Positions 37,124 to 48,800 of a stretch of 64,000 nt of DNA are shown here, piece by piece. The notes under the pieces were generated by a model. The model searched no databases. It saw only the letters and a program-made list of their open reading frames with translations, and was not told the origin of the DNA. How positions within the stretch are numbered: position 1 is the stretch's first letter; each line of letters starts with the position of its first letter. Location of the stretch: assembly GCA_026874595.1 (NCBI GenBank), contig CM049309.1, forward strand, positions 18,977,576 through 19,041,575, read 5' to 3'. A program made the translations under genes and the position numbers. The DNA comes from Sipunculus nudus (lineage: Eukaryota; Annelida; Sipuncula; Golfingiida; Sipunculidae).

Positions 37124-39170
37124 AGGTGGCACCACCTGGAGGTCAAAATCATTAAGCAGTCACATGATCAATATTCCTGTGTAATTTGAAACTGAAGGCT
37201 GCAGCAGTTCCTAAGATATTTGGTAACAGACAATACATCATGTATAAAAACACATCAACATCCGCAGATATGCCATCTTGAAAATCACTTGACTGAATTT
37301 ATACTCAAATTATTCCTTTTCCTCTTATTACTTTATGACTTATCTTGAAAGAAGTGGAAGTAACATTTTGTCCAACAGAAAGTAGGTCAACATAGCTGGC
37401 GCCACCTGGAGGTCAATATTCCTGTGAAATTTGAAACTGAAGGCTGCAGCAGTTCCTAAAATATTTGGTAACAGACAATACATCCTGTATGGAAACGCAT
37501 CAAGTTGCTAAATTTTGCAACCCACACAATTTGAAGTTCTGTAGAGATGCTATCTTGAAAATGATTTGACTGAATTTACACACAAATTATTCCCCTTCCT
37601 CTTAGGAACTGCTGACTCTGATATAAAGGCCAAATTATTAATATTTTGTGACTTATCTTGAAAGAAGTGGAAAAGATCATTTCTTCCCGCAGAAAGTAGG
37701 TCAACAAAGGTGGTGCCACCTGGAGGTCAAAATCATTTAGCAGTCACATGATCAATATTCCTGTGAAATTTGAAACTGAAGGCTGCAGCAGTTCCTAAGA
37801 TATTTGGTAACAGATAATACATCCTGTATGGAAACGCATCAAGTTGCTAAATTTTGCAACCCACACAATTTGAAGTTCTGTAGAGATGCCATCTTGAAAA
37901 TGATTTGACTGAATTAACACACAAATTATTCCCCTTCCTCTAAGGAACTGTTGGCTATGATATGAAGGCCAAAATATCAATACTTTGTGACTTATCTTGG
38001 AAGAAGTGGAAAAGACCATTTTTTCCCAAAGAAAGTAGGTCAACACAGGTGGCGCCACCTGGAGGTCAAAATCATTTAGCAGTCACATGATTAATATTCC
38101 TGTGAAATTTGAAACTGAAGGCTGCAGCAGTTCCTAAGATATTTTGTAACAGACAATACATCCTGTATGGAAACGCATCAAGTTGCTAAATTTTGCAACC
38201 CACACAATTTGAAGTTCTGTAGAGATGCCATCTTGAAAATGATTTGACTGAATTTACAAACAAATTATTCCCCTTCCTCTTAGGAACTGCTGACTATGAT
38301 ATGAAGGCCAAATTATTAATATTTTGTGACTTATCTTGAAAGAAGTGGAAAAGATCATTTCTTCCCGCAGAAAGTAGGTCAACACAGGTGGCGCCACCTG
38401 AAGGTCAAAATCATATAGCAGTCACATGATCAATATTCCTGTGAAATTTGAAACTGAAGGCTGCAGCAGTTCCTAAGATATTTGGTAACAGACAATACAT
38501 CATGTATAGAAACACATCAAGCTGTCATACTTTGCGATCAACAGAATCTTGAAGTTACGTAGAGACGCCATCTTGAAAATGACTTGACTGAATTTATACT
38601 CAAACTATTCCCCTTCCTCTAAGGAACTGTTGGCTATGATATGAAGGCCAAAATATCAATACTTTGTGACTTATCTTGGAAGAAGTGGAAAAGACCATTT
38701 TTTCCCACATAAAGTAGGTCAACACAGGTGGCGCCACCTGGAGGTCAAAATCATTAAGCAGTCACATGATTAATATTCCTGTGAAATTTGAAACTGAAGG
38801 CTGCAGCAGTTCCTAAGATATTTGGTAACAGACAATACATCCTGTATGGAAACACATCAAGCTGTCATATTTTACGATCGACAGAATTTGAAGTTCTGTA
38901 GAGACGCCATCTTGAATATGACTTGACTGAATTTATACTCAAATTATTCCCCTTCCTCTAAGGAACTGTTGACTATGACATGATGGCCAAAATATTAATA
39001 CTTTATGACTTATCTTGAAAGAAGTTGAAAAGACCATTTAATCCCGCAGAAAGTAGGTCAACATAGGTGGCGCCACCAAAAGCTTATTTTTGCATGTCCA
39101 TCCCATGATCAGTAATTCTGCAAAGTTTCATGAAGGTAGCTGATGTGGCTGTTGAGATATTTGGTAACAG
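37124..39170 (+). repeat. Core array of element C with palindromic unit heads
   Basis: Boxes lie at 37,124, 37,394, 37,708, 38,047, 38,386, 38,726 and 39,065. Spacings are 270, 314, 339, 339, 340 and 339 bp. Three interior copies (38,047, 38,386, 38,726) are the perfect 14-bp palindrome AGGTGGCGCCACCT. Units share GGAGGTCAAAATCATTTAGC, CCTGTGAAATTTGAAACTGA, GGCTGCAGCAGTTCCTAAGA, GGAAACGCATCAAG and GGCCAAAATATCAATACTTT. The 339-bp units are highly alike, so the array expanded recently compared with element B. Confidence 0.88.
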
Positions 39171-39219
39171 ACGGTGGACGGTGGACAGTTGACAGTGGAC
39201 AGTGGACGGCGGACGCTGC
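39171..39219 (+). repeat. 7-bp-period ACRGTGG microsatellite in element C
   Basis: Seven consecutive heptads (ACGGTGG twice, ACAGTTG, ACAGTGG twice, ACGGCGG, ACGCTGC). It sits where the type I elements have a 4-bp ACRG repeat. Confidence 0.85.
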
Positions 39220-39253
39220 GCCATGGCATAAGTTCACAGAGTGAACTAAAAAT

Positions 39254-39796
39254 ATGATTTGGGAAAGAGGCATATGCTGATTTTGTGTGGTAATAAATAT
39301 AAGCTTTATTATGAGTTGTTGGTGTTTAGCTTATGTATGATTTTGATAGTATTTTTGGAGACAGGGAAGAGGATTCATTTCATTTATTTTTTTTAACAAA
39401 TGGAGTGCTATTGTCACACAGATTTTGACCTGGCCATATAACTTATAAGCAGCACATAAAATAAAAGAGTTCAACTATTTATTAAAATTTAATAACAAAT
39501 GTTGTGCCAATATAATATTTATTAAAAATAATAAGAGAATCATATGATTTTTTTAATAAAATATAACTGAACTAATTATTAAAATAATATTATAGAATAT
39601 ATGCATTCATGAATACATTTTGAAAGTATTTGCACTGGTATTCAAATACTTTCATTTTTACCTGAATTCCCATTCTTATGCAAGAAATTTTATAATGGAG
39701 TACATATTCATATTCATATACATTTGCAAAGTATTTGCACCATGTCTGGTATTTATTCAGTTTTAGCCAAACAATGATGTGGAGAATCCAGAATAT
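39254..39796. other. AT-rich spacer between elements
   Basis: Very AT-rich sequence with TTTATTAAAA-type runs. No gene or clear repeat is visible. Confidence 0.45.
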
Positions 39797-40060
39797 AAAC
39801 AAAAGACCCATGGGTTAGGACAAAAGTTTGAAATTTTTGCAAATGCAAAATATGAAAAATATTCTATTGTAATGTTTTATATTTATATAAGCATATGAGA
39901 AGCTAAGAGGAAAGGGTCCTCCTACTTGGTTATAGTAAAGTTCTCAATATATGATTGCAAACTAATACTCTGACAAGACTGTCATGAAGAAAAACAGTAA
40001 AAGTTTTGAGATACTGTGATGCATATGAAAAATTTACAGATGGACAGGCAAGTGGACAGA
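39797..40060 (+). mobile_element. Short pearl-like remnant E
   Basis: It starts with AAAAGACCCATGGGTTAGG, a decayed left palindrome. It ends with a 4-bp-phased ACAG/ATGG/GTGG stretch at 40,036-40,059. The ~240-bp interior includes a TTTTGAGATA phrase just before the microsatellite, as in element C (TTGAGATATTTGG). No right terminus was found. Confidence 0.45.
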
Positions 40061-41431
40061 ATAGACTAATACCTTCATTTCACATTCAAAGGAATAATGC
40101 ATTTAAGTTTATATACAAGCCTATTTTTTTAGCATATCCACTTTTTTCTTTAATAGTTTTTATCTGATTCATTTTTTTTTATTTACATGTGTTATAAATT
40201 TGTAATATAAAAGTGAAAATATAAGTTAAAATATTAGAATTCTAAGTTGCAATCATTATATATCCAGATTGTAGCTCACATTGGGTCATATTATGCATAC
40301 ACATATATTTTATTATTTTTAAATCAAATGTTTAAACTGAATGTAAAAGAAAATAATGCCACAACATGGCATCTACAAAATTATTCCTTGAATTCCTATT
40401 AAAAGTTTTGCACATTGGAGTTTTATTCACCGAAATAAAATAAAAGATTCAGTAAATTTGAAAAATAAAAACATCTTTTCAAATAAAGTATACACACTGT
40501 TGGTTGAATGAGGGACAAACAATATCATTATGCAAATTACAATCTAAGCTATAATTGATAACTGGAATTAATAGTCAATTTCACACCTGGTGAAGTTTTA
40601 CTCTTCTGAAGTAAAGCATTACTTATCTGATGAACATCCATACTTTCATAGCAAAACATCAATTTGTGGACACAATTAAATGTGCACTTTAATCATTGTA
40701 ACCCTGGTGGTACAATCCAAAATCTAAAATGTAGCATGTCCAAGAATAAAATAAAATACAGAAAATTATAACATTTATCTAGTTTATGCACCAGCTGGGG
40801 GGGGGGGGGGGTTGAGTGCAGGGCAGAGGAGAAGCCTGCTAGTAGTGGCCAAGCTGGGTCAAGGCAAGCTGCCTGGGTGGGTTACATAATGCAAGTGAAG
40901 GCTGTACTACAAGGTGGGCCAGATATAAACAACACTTGACATGGTGTATGAAAACTTGAATAAAAGCTACTCTTTTCAAACAATTTCTTTGAAATTTCAG
41001 ATTTTAAAAGATTAAATCCTTATGTATATATGCTGTGAAAATTAAATCAATATTGCTTACAGGGAAAAAATGTGCCACTGCCAAAGATGAAAAAATTTAA
41101 GGTATTAATTTTTTATTTATGCTAATAACTTGAAAAATTTGCAAAATTCAGATCTAATTTTGGGCAAACAATTGAATCTTGATTAAATAAAGTTATATTC
41201 CTGAAAAAAAGTCTTCAGCTTCAGCAATTCTCATGTTAAGTGAGCAAATATATTTCCTGATTTTTAAAAAATTGCATTATATTTGGGCCTATAACTTCAA
41301 AATAATACCCAATACTGACTTAATTTTTGTTATGTGCACAGAAAATATATGGAAGAATATGAATACTAAATATGATCAAAAACAGATCAGTGGTTTTGAT
41401 ATTTGGCAGACTTGAAGTGTAACAATTGCTT
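40061..41431. other. AT-rich non-coding stretch with poly-G run
   Basis: It contains a run of 15 G at 40,797-40,811, followed by a short GC-richer patch. No gene is supported. The part nearest 41,431 may be decayed left sequence of element D. Confidence 0.4.
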
Positions 41432-41665
41432 TTTTATGGAAAACGGAGGTTTTTCCTTAATATCTCAAAGGAACGAAGTTCTAATGACCCAATTTTCGGT
41501 ATGGTAGGAGATTTGGGGGACATCTAATGGTATGCAGAAGTTTGGATTCATAGGTCCAACGGTTTTAAAACGTGCCCTGTTAACGGACAGACGGCCGGAC
41601 GGCCGGACGACGGACAAAGGACCACGACTATAGCTCAGATGACTTACAGTCAGCTGAGCTAAAAA
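41432..41665 (+). mobile_element. Pearl-like element D, right part (type I)
   Basis: The last core phrases (GGTCCAACGGTTTTAAAACG, GTGCCCTGTTAACGG) align with 3,305-3,340 of element B. Then follow an ACGG/CCGG microsatellite (41,583-41,618), a GACTATAGCTCAGATGAC stretch and CAGCTGAGCTAAAAA (from 41,651). Left end not located. Confidence 0.7.
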
Positions 41666-41822
41666 TTAGCTCAATCCGATAGTTTGACATATGACTGATT
41701 CTTCCATAAAATTTGGTGGTGCTAACTCCACCAGTTTTTGAGAAAGCATAAACGTTAACATATGTAAGACGGTGGATATGGCAGACGCATGCTGCCATGC
41801 CATCTCATTAGCTCAGAGGATC
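41666..41822 (+). mobile_element. Pearl-like right-end fragment D', directly abutting D
   Basis: CCATAAAATTTGGTGGTGCT and CTCCACCAGTTTTTGAGAAA align with the 34,785 and 36,096 core phrases. A heptad-like ACGGTGG ATATGGC AGACGCA follows (from 41,769), then GCCATGCCATCTCATTAGCTCA. It adjoins the right end of D head to tail, which suggests that D inserted into or next to an older copy. Confidence 0.5.
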
Positions 41823-44800
41823 CCTAAAAAGGCAGATACATGCAAATAAAGATTGAATAGATTAAATTTTAATGTAAAGACCTTTCATGCAGGATAATAA
41901 TGGCAGCAGAAAAAAATTTGACCCCAAAAAGTATTAAATGTGAGAACAAGAGACTCTATGCTTGAGAATGACTCAAAGACCACTGCTTGCCAAACCTTGA
42001 ACTTGACCACAAAATCAAATAAACCAAGATATTCATTTGGAGTACCACTTGTGCCGTATTCAACTACAAGGTGATTTAACAGATAAGCCATCACAAAGGG
42101 GAGACAGCCAGTAGGACAGACACCTTTGTGATTGTCAATCTATAATCGTCCCTAGTCAGAGAAAGAGAGAAATAACGGTCTCTGTGAAATTAAACAACAA
42201 ACAGAAAGAGGAAGGACACCCAATTATTTCAGCATTCTGATATTTACATCCCAATACCATTATCAGGATTACATCAACTGAAACAAATAACAATCCTGCA
42301 AACACTCTGTGGAAATCTGACCGGAGAGTACCATTGTACAATCACTTTAAAGGTATATTAAATTCAGTTGTGTTACATATCATTTCAGAATCAGTTACAT
42401 ATCATTTCAGAATCAAGTAAAGTAAGTATACCAAGTACCTAGTATATCAAGAAAGGTAACTTCAATCTAACTGGTCTCTACTGGGCTATATGATAAGACC
42501 TCTTACAACTAATGTATTTCAATATTCTAATTTGTTGAGAGAAAACATTTACAACGCAACATAACCTGCATAGAAGACACCCTAGAGAAACCATGAATAA
42601 GCTGTATCATACACCTTTATGAAAGCTTCGAACATTTCAAAGAATGAGTATCAATGTGACAAGTCCCTTGAATATCAAGACTACAGGAAAAGAAATGCCC
42701 CTTCTCAGAGTATTTTTCCACCTAATTTTCTCATTTGCTGAGAGCAATCATTTTAAAGCCATAAAAGTTTTTTTTCATTCATATAAGCCTTCTATATGAA
42801 GGTAAAAAAGAGCTACATGATGTTCAAATTTGAAAATTGAAGCATATATTTATGGGGATGCCATTTTTTTTTACATCAGCTAGGCTTGACGTGAGAAAAG
42901 ACACTTAAATGAAATACGAGGCATGCTACTGAACTGCATGGCGGCAGAAAAACAATACCTTAATTGATTTTGGTGAGACTATGTTTTTAGAATGTTGGAA
43001 ATAACTATTTTTTATTCATGTAGCTTTTTCAGTCATACAGAATGTCATACAGTCACATGTCACGTATGGTGAAGAATCCTGGGTTCAACACACACATCAC
43101 ATTTCATTCAACATATGTTAAATAACATATGATCTAAGTAGTTATGTGGCCATTATATATTGATATTTGATAAATTTAAGACAAAAATTTAAGAATAACA
43201 GAAATGGAGAAAAAAAATTTGAAAAACAAACAGTGAAAGCATTGGTATTTAAAACACGACCTCATAGTCATCACTATAGGAATGATCAGATCTAGGACAG
43301 TACACTATGTAAGACTGTTGCTAATACAGCATTCAGGCACTGCCTAAGATATCAATAGTAAGCCACCTGTATACACCTGCACATTTTAACCTCAAGCAGA
43401 TGCAAAAACATAAGGGCATCTGTGGAGTGATGGAGAAAAAAATGTTCACCATTAATATTGATGACACTTTAAACCTTAAAGAATCTCAGTTTAAACAGAC
43501 TTATTTCACAGATTAATACATTGTTCTTATTTTTAAATTCTGTGTTGTATTTGGTCTAAATATTATCTAGTACCTATTGTGTAATATAAATTTTTTTTAG
43601 TTGTATCTTTAAACATTTTAAGACATGTATTTTAGACATTCATATCAGTACTTTAATGTCTCTTAATTAAAGAATAAACTACAGTAACAAGGGACTTGAT
43701 CAACATATTCTTACAGGAAACATCACATTAATCATTATAATCATTATAATCATCATGAGAGCTAGAATAAACTTAAAAAACAGTATCTAAATAGTACAAT
43801 AAAATAATTTTTCCAAAGATGTAAGGAAATTGCAATATTTTTTTCTTCATATTGCAGAGTTTTAGGAGAGTTACTGTGTGAAACAAGAGTTGGTTACACC
43901 AAGAGCATGCAAGCTAAAGTTTGTATCCTTTCACTCAAAACCACTAGATCCAACTTAAAAAGTATCGCTCAGTGGACAAAAATGAAACGGTTAATATGGT
44001 CTGATCAATATGCTCAATTCCCAATGAATCAAAATTGCCATATGTACCAAGTTTCAGCAGAGATACTTATGAAACATACAAGTTCTGTCGTTAAACGTTA
44101 AAAATCTACTTTTCTTACTAATATTCATAACTTTCTACAAGCAAATACTCACCAAGTGAATGTGAGCTGATTAAGGACAGTGTGGACAGGTTTCCACAAT
44201 GAACTGACAGTTCGATCATGCTTCTGCGAGTGATGCGAGGACCTGTTGGGTGCAGGACTGAGGGTCCGCGTAACTTAGACTGCATCCTCTCACCAATTAG
44301 TGTAAGTATATGTGAACCTGTTATTGATTTCTGTCTGCCAGTGCTGTCCACAGTTAAAGCAGCCTGCTAGTTAAAGCTGGCAGCCTGGAACAGCGCTGGG
44401 TGTATTGTGACACTTGGTTATTACTAAGTAAGCTGGGAATCAGAAGAACTCTCCCAGGTTTTGCTCATATATCATGTTTTAATCTGTACCTCCCTACCCA
44501 AACTCCAATTTGTCAGGACATTCATGTAGTTTGTCTAGGCTTACTGTGTCGGGACTGCACAGGCTGCAAGAACAGCAATAACAGGAAAGCTATAAAAAGA
44601 AAACAGCAACTCCAAGAGAGTCTGTTTCCTTTATAAACGATTACAAGTAGGTATTGGCCTTATCTCAGAAAACCAGACTTAACAATGTTTTACACATGGC
44701 TAATATTCTAAGCTATATTTTTTTTTATAAAAATTACGAAAAATTGTTTTTTGTTTATAAACTTTCCTGCTGAAAAGAAAGATGCAGCCATTCCTAATTA

Positions 44801-45750
44801 ATCTTTTTTTTATCAAGAATAAGAGGTTTATATGTAATGATGATGAGGGTAAAAGCCTGAAATAATCACCTATATAAAAACATTGACTGTTGTTGCTTAA
44901 ATGAAGAAAGTAAGAATAGTTCAATAGTATTGAAAAATATACAGTCTGAAGATAGAAGAATTTGCTTTTTTTTCTAAATATGTTGAGGAAATGTAATGTT
45001 ACATCCCCATCACTACTGAACTAAATTCTTAAAATTCCTGTTAACCAGCATCATTGAGTATTTTGTTAAAACTGTGACCCTTAAAGGAGCCCATTCTGAT
45101 ACATAGTCTACTTGTTACAGATCATCCTTTGAATCTTTTATAAAAGTATGCTTTTAAAAATGTATGCATAAAGACACCAATCCCACTGCACACAGGTTTT
45201 TTATTTTTTTTTATATCCACATGTTTGTAACATGCAGGGAGCTTGCAAAAATAAACTAAAGACACTCCAAAAGGACATTTGGCAGCAAGTCTGAGGAATA
45301 TAACTATTAACCTTTCAACCGCATATGTGCGACAAACCACCCTAGGTTACATGTCTTTTTCTGTTTGTTTACTCTGTTGCATGTACTGTGTTTACTAACA
45401 GCTTGTAGATAAGCAAGTCCTTACATCTCTAACAGAGGAGTTTTACCAACTTTTGTTAACAGGAAATACCAACAGTTCATTAAAGTGTACAGAGATTAAG
45501 CCAGAAACTAAATAAAGTTTATAGGAAAGTTAAGAAATAATCTGGCTTTAACTTAATGTCAACTGAAATAAAATATTACCACATGAAGAGAAGACTTTGA
45601 GTTAAAAATTGTTTCAGTAAAACATAACATTTTAATGTCAAATTCAAATAAACATATAATTCTAACACAAATGATGTCAGAATATACAGCTGTGCATTTG
45701 CTTTATTTATCAATGACACATTTAAAATAACACACTGCCAAATATATTTA
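41823..45750. other. Non-coding stretch, small tandem duplication at 42,372-42,415
   Basis: No gene is supported. A perfect 22-bp direct duplication (GTTACATATCATTTCAGAATCA) occupies 42,372-42,393 and 42,394-42,415. Near 43,070-43,105 a CCTGGGTTCAAC phrase recalls a tRNA box B, but no box A could be paired with it. The rest is AT-rich. Confidence 0.4.
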
Positions 45751-45812
45751 CTTTAATATAAGACATATAAAGGTAAGTCTCCTTTAATATAAGACATATA
45801 AAGGTAAGTCTC
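45751..45812. repeat. Perfect 31-bp tandem duplication
   Basis: The 31-bp unit beginning CTTTAATATAAGACATATAA occurs twice back to back without any mismatch, so the duplication is recent or is an assembly/allele artefact. Confidence 0.95.
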
Positions 45813-48800
45813 CTATATCAGGACCTTTCTGTAAATAACTTTTCAGCTGGTTCCATGAATAACTTGGAGGTCCATAACCTCTCTCTGTAATATGAACAGC
45901 TCTCTATTATTAGCAAGTTCTGAAATAACTTGTATATCATGGAATGATCAATGTAAGAACCACCTTTGAAAAATTTCCACTAGAAGGAATCTAGCAACAA
46001 GGTGAGCAAAGAACTTATGTCCTAACCAGCAATGCTATGTGACTGTATGAACGTGATTAGGTAAAGTTAAAATTAATTTGTCTTGAGAATGCTGCTAATT
46101 GCACCAATAAATTCCACTGGGCACATCAGACTTATTTCAGTTATGAACCAACAATATCACAGAGAAAAATTTTGTCAGCTCATCACATAAACAATTCAAT
46201 TAACATGTCGAGGCATCAGCTATGGATTCATCATTGACTCCAAGACATGCTGGTAAATAAGATATAACACATCACGTGGGTCTGTAAGGTTGCTCGGACC
46301 GTTGTTCTGAGGATCTGTCACACGTACATCATGCTAAACATGACAGTTATTTCATTATGTTTCATGTGGGAGGTGAAAAAACCAAGTGATTATTCTGCCA
46401 CATTCGTAAACACAGCTTATGAATATTAATAGAGCATTACCACTTCATGATCGGCATTGTTATTGTGAATCAACCCTGAGAAATTAGAGCCACGCACATA
46501 TATCACATATTTGAAGACAGCCTCTATTCTGATGCTTGTTGAAAAAAAACATGCCAAGGTCAAGGACATTCCACCAGAAATGGTGTCAGCAGTGGGATGG
46601 AGATTAAGTAAGGGTCGTCAAGTTAAGGCATAACATGGCATGATGGTCAAAACTTTACCCTTAAGATCATGGTCCAAACTAGATTGCAGAAACAGGATAA
46701 AATACCAAAATAACTGATGAACTATTTAACATTTAAATACCATCTCTGTCTTCTTAATCAAAATATTAAATACATTTAAACTATAGTGCTATTTCAGCCC
46801 TCTGATAATGCAGAGTCTCTGACATGTGTCAGAGTGCCTTTACATTTTATATGGAGGGCTGCATGCGTATCTTGTGGGTATAAAGACAGGTTTCTTCTGA
46901 ATGACCATGCACTGTATTACTGTAAAGACACATCAAAGCAGTATCAATAACCTACAGCATATGATGACTGTCATACAATTCCCTTTGAAGAAACATGGGC
47001 ATATCAACACAGGAGAGTTCCCAAGTCTAAGCCTCCTATTAGTCCTAAGCTCGTGTGTATGTGCTGAGGATATCCCTTGCCGAGATGCACATAAGCTGCT
47101 TAAACACGATGATAATATGGGATAATCATTGTATGTATACAACAACAAAAGCACATATGTACCCCATCTGACAGAGATTTTATCATCCCACTTAGAGGCT
47201 GCCACAAGAAACCCTGTGAATATCTAATGGATGCTTATCTTGTGTGGATAAACTGTCCTCCAGAACACACAAACAGTAATAAATAGGCAGTTTGGGGTGA
47301 CAGATAAGCCTGGAGAAGCCTGTGACCAAAGGTTAACACTATGTCTTAATACAATACAAACTTCTATTAACCCCCACCCCTCTTTTGTCCAATGCCCTGA
47401 TATTGCATACTTCTAAATAACTTTTCTTGCAAAGACCCTTGTTAGGTTCATGCATATATGGCATCCAAAGACGATTTGAAATCCTGTCACCCCCATAGCC
47501 TTTTGGGACAGGACCAATATATCACAGTTGAATGGCCAGTTTCAGAGAAAAGGGCATGGTCTATTTGAGAAATGGGGGCATCAGGGTTAATCACCAAGAG
47601 ATGGATAAACCAGTGTGAATACTAAATTTGCAAAAACAGCCCTGTGTTTATCTGGCCAGAAACAGTTCAAAGGCATCTAATAGATCAGGGTCTAACTTAC
47701 TCTGAGCCATCTGACGTGGACTGATCTTTGTTTGGGATCACGTGGCTTAATGTGTCATAAAAATGAAATATTTTGACCTACGTCAAGACATGCATAGTCT
47801 ACCACAGTTTACACACTGCTGCTGACACAGCAGAACAATAATGATATTTCTGCTGCTTCCAGGAAAACAGCTAGAGGGAAACATAATATTTATAGAAATA
47901 ATAATCATTATGGAATATTGCTGCTGTTTTTTATTTATCATTAACTTCTGTCTTCTGTTGTTTTACCTACAAATGGCTCATAGAGAGAATTAAGCAGAGT
48001 TTTCACTGTTCAAAACATGTGAATATATTGTGCAAAAAATGATATAATTAAAAATGAAAATGTTTCAGTTATTTGTGCATTGGTTTGTTATGGACTGATC
48101 ATTTGATATAAGAACATTAATCAATTTATAAGTAGTTAATTTGTAGAAATAGGTTGTAGTTTCTTTATGATTTATTATAACATTCTACAGAAATACCAAA
48201 TAACCAGTAGTCTTGATAGCCTGATATTGTGTGATAATTTATGTGCAAACTGAAACATTTCACCTGATTATTTATATATTTATTAAATAAACAGAATAAG
48301 CAGCTGTACAAATATTTCACAAAAGTTGCTACTGTTCAAATGAACCTATTCAGATTCATACAAAAAAATTCCATGACCAAAATTAGTTTTTTCAGAGTTT
48401 CTGAACAATGATTTGTTTGCACATTTTCCAAAATGGTAAAACCCCTTGTGAAATACCCTGTAAGGACTGCAAGTAGGCACAATTTGACACCAAACTATAG
48501 CATCATTTAGTCACACAAGCAAACTGCCCACGGAGGAAATTGGCCGACCACTCCAATCTCTGGTAATTACAGGCACTATATACGACTGGTGGGAAAATTG
48601 TTGTGAATGAGCCTCACTTAGCCGTGATTCCAGTTAGGTGCACATGTCAGGATTTATGGGAAGGTTCCCCCTCTGGGAAAACCATTGGCTTTACCAAATG
48701 TGGAGGAGATGGCCACAAATGATACCTGACGGAGCTGCCCTCATGAGCAACTATCATTTGTTGAAATCACACCGATCATTTGTTGGGATCACACTGAGCT

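Larger units (their letters stand above)
36403..39253 (+). mobile_element. Pearl-like element C (type II termini), complete
   Basis: Left end: AACAAGAGACCCAGGGGTCT (palindromic arms AGACCC/GGGTCT), then GTTCACTCTGTGAA (36,427-36,440). Right end: TTCACAGAGTGAAC (39,233-39,246) then TAAAAA. The two 14-mers are exact reverse complements. In between come three boxes at ~140-bp spacing (36,533, 36,672, 36,812), a transitional part, and a main core array (37,124-39,065). A 7-bp-period ACRGTGG microsatellite (39,171-39,219) and GCGCCATGGCATAAG precede the right end. No protein is encoded. The architecture agrees with pearl elements, which are regarded as non-autonomous Helitron-like transposons. Mobilisation would have to come from a partner elsewhere in the genome. 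Confidence 0.8.

Noticed and set aside
33235-39253. CRISPR array, because of regularly spaced palindromic repeats
   Set aside because: The segments between palindromes are themselves repeats of each other, not unique spacers. Spacing is about 125-340 bp, and the genome is eukaryotic.
40797-40811. Poly-G run as a G-quadruplex regulatory site
   Set aside because: Single uninterrupted homopolymers of G or C (also at 50,717, 56,241 and 60,075) are common slippage products, and none sits at a promoter that I can identify.
43020-43105. Third or fourth tRNA-like SINE head
   Set aside because: CCTGGGTTCAAC resembles box B, but no acceptable box A lies at the right distance.
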